A stretch of DNA of 64,000 nucleotides from Nocardioides sp. SYSU D00065. GTDB lineage: Bacteria; Actinomycetota; Actinomycetes; Propionibacteriales; Nocardioidaceae. The notes beneath the pieces are model-generated. The model ran no database searches. It had not been told where the DNA came from and was given only the letters and a program-made list of their open reading frames with translations. The first letter of the stretch is position 1, and each line of letters opens with the position of its first letter. The DNA is taken from the NCBI RefSeq assembly GCF_017916425.1, contig NZ_JAFMSX010000001.1, positions 1,240,001 through 1,304,000 on the forward strand, given 5' to 3'. This document shows, one piece after another, positions 62,392-64,000 of the stretch. Made by a program: the position numbers and the translations under genes.

Positions 62392-63249
62392 ATGACCCAG
62401 GAGGCCGACGCGCGCACAGCACCCGTCGCCGCCCGCGTCCACCTCGCGCACGCGGTCGTGCAGAAGCTCGCCGAGGACCGCGGCATCGACCTGCTGCACC
62501 TCAAGGGACCGGCGGTCCTGCCCGGCCTGCGCGCCGAGGGGCGCCAGTCCAGCGACGTCGACGTGCTGGTGCGGCCCAGCCACCTGCCGCGCCTGGTGAC
62601 CGCGCTGGAGTCGGTCGGCTTCGAGCAGCGCACCGACTTCGCGACCGGCTCGGTGTTCGCCCACGCCGCCAACTGGTGGCACGACGACTGGGGCTGGGTC
62701 GACGTGCACACGAGCTGGCCGGGGGTGGGGGTCGACGCGGAGGTCGCCTTCGACGTGTTCGCCCGCACCCGGGTGCAGGTGCCGATCGCGCACTGGGACT
62801 GCCCCGTTCCCGACCGCACCGCGCAGCGGCTCATCCTGGTCCTGCACGCTGCCCGCTCCGGTGGCACCACCGACGTCGACCACGCGTGGACCGCCGCCGA
62901 CCCCGGCGAGCAGGAGGACGTACGCCGACTGGCCCGCGAGCTCGACGCGGAGGTCGCGCTCGCCGCGGGCATCGGCGAGCTCGACCTGCACCGCCACCAC
63001 CCGACGTACCGCCTGTGGCGCTACTTCACCGAGGGCGGCAGCCGGCTCGACGAGTGGCGGGCCCGCCTGGCTGCCGCGGGGACGGCCCGCGCGAGGGCCG
63101 AGCTGCTGGGCGCGGCGCTGCGCGTCAACCGCGACCACCTGCGCATGGAGCTCGGCCGCCCGCCCACGCGCGAGGAGGTGCGCGCGCGCCAGCGGCTGCG
63201 CGTGCGTCGCGCGACCGACGAGCTGGCCAGTCGGGTGCGGCGCCGGTGA
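62392..63249 (+). CDS. Nucleotidyltransferase-family protein
   Basis: The 285-residue protein matches the uncharacterised nucleotidyltransferase family found in glycan and peptide loci (NTP_transf_5-like). LLHLKGPAVLPGL and RQSSDVDVLVRPSHLPRLVTALESVGFE carry the SDxD catalytic pair near residue 54. WVDVHTSWP follows near 103. Its substrate is unknown. The stop overlaps the PqqD-like GTG start (GTGA), so these two act together. It is divergent from the BY-kinase gene. Confidence 0.75.
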   Translation: MTQEADARTAPVAARVHLAHAVVQKLAEDRGIDLLHLKGPAVLPGLRAEGRQSSDVDVLVRPSHLPRLVTALESVGFEQRTDFATGSVFAHAANWWHDDWGWVDVHTSWPGVGVDAEVAFDVFARTRVQVPIAHWDCPVPDRTAQRLILVLHAARSGGTTDVDHAWTAADPGEQEDVRRLARELDAEVALAAGIGELDLHRHHPTYRLWRYFTEGGSRLDEWRARLAAAGTARARAELLGAALRVNRDHLRMELGRPPTREEVRARQRLRVRRATDELASRVRRR

Positions 63250-63533
63250 CCGCTCGCTACCGGATCGCCGACGACGTCGCGTGGGTCAGCGAGGACGGCC
63301 TCGACGTCGGCGACGTGCCCACGGCGTACCTGGCCCGAGTCCCGCGCGGGATGCCGATCATGCTCGAGGGGTCGGGATGCGTGGTGTGGCTGGCGCTCGC
63401 CGAGGGCGGCACCCTCGAGGAGGTCACCGCGGCCGCGGCGGCGATGTCGGACGCCGACCCGGACCAGATCAGCGCGGACGTCGCCGACCTGGTCGACCAG
63501 CTCGTCGTGATCGGAGTCGTGCGAGAAGACTGA
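63246..63533 (+). CDS. PqqD-like peptide-binding protein
   Basis: The 95-residue protein has the PqqD/RRE fold outline: VAWVSEDGLDVGDVPTAYLARVPRG, a central GSGCVVWLALAEGGTLEEVTAAAA, and DVADLVDQLVVIGVV. PqqD-like domains bind leader peptides in RiPP pathways, and versions beside nucleotidyltransferases also occur in polysaccharide loci. No precursor peptide was recognised. The 3' end overlaps the convergent VanZ gene by 65 bp. Confidence 0.75.
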   Translation: MTARYRIADDVAWVSEDGLDVGDVPTAYLARVPRGMPIMLEGSGCVVWLALAEGGTLEEVTAAAAAMSDADPDQISADVADLVDQLVVIGVVRED

Positions 63534-63918
63534 CCGCCCCGGCGCCCAGCGCCGCGCCGAGGGTGTTGGCCGCGACGTCCGCCTCGTCGCCGACCCGGTC
63601 CAGGAACAGCCACTGCACGACCTCGATCGCCGTCGACGCCAGCGCCGCGGCGAGCACCACCCGCCACCACGACCAGCGGGTCAGCAGCGCCGCGATCACG
63701 CCCAGCGGCACGAACAGCACGACGTTCAGCGCGAAGCCGTAGTGGTCGGGCGAGGCCCAGTCGGGCGCGATCGGCCAGTCGTAGCGGAACAGCACGTAGA
63801 GGCGGACGGTCAGCCGGTTCAGCTGCCACCCCCACGGCGCGGTGACCAGCACGCCCAGCGCCAGCACGTACGCCGTCGCGAGCGCCACGAGGATGCGGCG
63901 CTCGCCCGACCCGGACAC
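63469..63918 (-). CDS. VanZ-family membrane protein
   Basis: The 149-residue protein has four membrane helices and the VanZ-like sequence NVVLFVPLGVIAALL and IEVVQWLFLDRVGDEADVAANTLGAALG. Some relatives confer low-level glycopeptide tolerance; the molecular role is unknown. GTG 63918 lies 6 nt after minus-strand TAGGCT (63930-63925), a leaderless arrangement. The -10 box overlaps that of the divergent gene at 63942. Confidence 0.85.
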   Translation of the reverse strand: MSGSGERRILVALATAYVLALGVLVTAPWGWQLNRLTVRLYVLFRYDWPIAPDWASPDHYGFALNVVLFVPLGVIAALLTRWSWWRVVLAAALASTAIEVVQWLFLDRVGDEADVAANTLGAALGAGAVSLLARLRSRRAGRPGRRRPR

Positions 63919-63924
63919 GCGGCC

Positions 63925-63934
63925 AGCCTAGAGT
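63925..63934. promoter_or_regulatory. Divergent promoter with two overlapping -10 boxes, both genes leaderless
   Basis: Plus TAGAGT (63929-63934) ends 7 nt before GTG 63942. Minus TAGGCT (63930-63925) ends 6 nt before GTG 63918. The boxes share the central TA. Confidence 0.55.
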
Positions 63935-63941
63935 GGTCGCC

Positions 63942-64000
63942 GTGACGAGCGGCCGAGGTGCACCCGGCGTCGTGGTGCGCGCCCTCGGGGTGCCGATCGG
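63942..64000 (+). CDS. Start of an unidentified gene (3' truncated by window)
   Basis: GTG 63942 opens a frame that runs off the window after 19 codons (MTSGRGAPGVVVRALGVPI). The leaderless -10 box supports this start. Given the PqqD-like and nucleotidyltransferase genes just upstream, an HprK-related kinase or similar partner is conceivable, but the fragment is too short to decide. Confidence 0.5.
   Translation, partial: MTSGRGAPGVVVRALGVPI

Noticed and set aside
59935-62395. 822-codon plus-strand frame across the glycosylphosphotransferase and BY-kinase genes
   Set aside because: It lies out of frame or antisense to two complete enzymes and lacks domain features.
63246-63533. RiPP biosynthetic cluster centred on PqqD
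   Set aside because: No precursor peptide, radical SAM or maturation enzyme is visible inside the window. It is kept only as a question for the downstream sequence.

Overview
The window is about 64 kb of very GC-rich, gene-dense DNA. It looks like an actinobacterial chromosome, probably a member of the Nocardioidaceae (Nocardioides-like). Supporting features are a DtxR/IdeR-type regulator, a GAF-ANTAR regulator, DUF2277, an emfourin-type M4 protease, frequent GTG starts, frequent 4-bp ATGA/GTGA gene overlaps, and many genes whose start codon lies 6-7 nt after an nAnnnT -10 box (leaderless transcripts). The genus is inferred from overall style; no rRNA or species marker is present.

Positions 1-33.8 kb are a housekeeping and accessory mosaic. 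They hold a SulP transporter tail, tRNA-Arg(CCT), an SDR with an XRE/MmyB-type regulator, an MMPL exporter, a SanA/DUF218 protein, a saccharopine-dehydrogenase-like enzyme, a secreted beta-propeller protein, DUF2277-sirtuin, DtxR, a thioesterase-like protein and a GH13 glucosidase. A MarR-controlled DHA2 drug exporter follows, with its operator lying on the -10 box. Next come a short promoter-driven leader ORF with an exceptionally long Shine-Dalgarno, a heterodimeric ABC exporter, GAF-ANTAR, a DCC-PdxH read-through fusion, a secreted M15-like protein, GNAT, SerC, an 82-bp tandem repeat array, topoisomerase IB, a macrodomain protein, an M4 protease fused to its inhibitor domain, TypA, an MbcA/ParS-like protein, an MFS transporter, a Tat-exported protein and a MauE-thioredoxin fusion.

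Positions 33.9-64 kb are a large surface-polysaccharide locus. It encodes about eleven glycosyltransferases (GT2, GT4/GT1, GT14-like, GT11-like and two GT-C membrane enzymes), a PIG-L deacetylase, a WbqC-like protein, a PglK/MsbA-like ABC flippase, a methyltransferase-RgpF fusion and a hexapeptide acyltransferase. It also has a CMP-nonulosonate cytidylyltransferase (NeuA type) and a multidomain NeuB-type synthase. The assembly module comprises an O-antigen-ligase-like protein, an initiating phosphoglycosyltransferase, a Wzz/BY-kinase, a nucleotidyltransferase, a PqqD-like protein and a VanZ protein. Genes from 49.5 to 60.8 kb run almost without gaps on the + strand. They read as one long pathway: make and activate a nonulosonic-acid-like sugar, assemble the repeat unit on an undecaprenyl carrier, and control chain length.

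The items most worth following are the CBS-NeuB-SAF-TIM-barrel fusion and its locus, the leader ORF near 16.0 kb, the MarR operator/-10 overlap, the ABABAB 82-bp array, the protease-inhibitor and DCC-PdxH fusions, and the divergent gene pairs that share overlapping -10 boxes.
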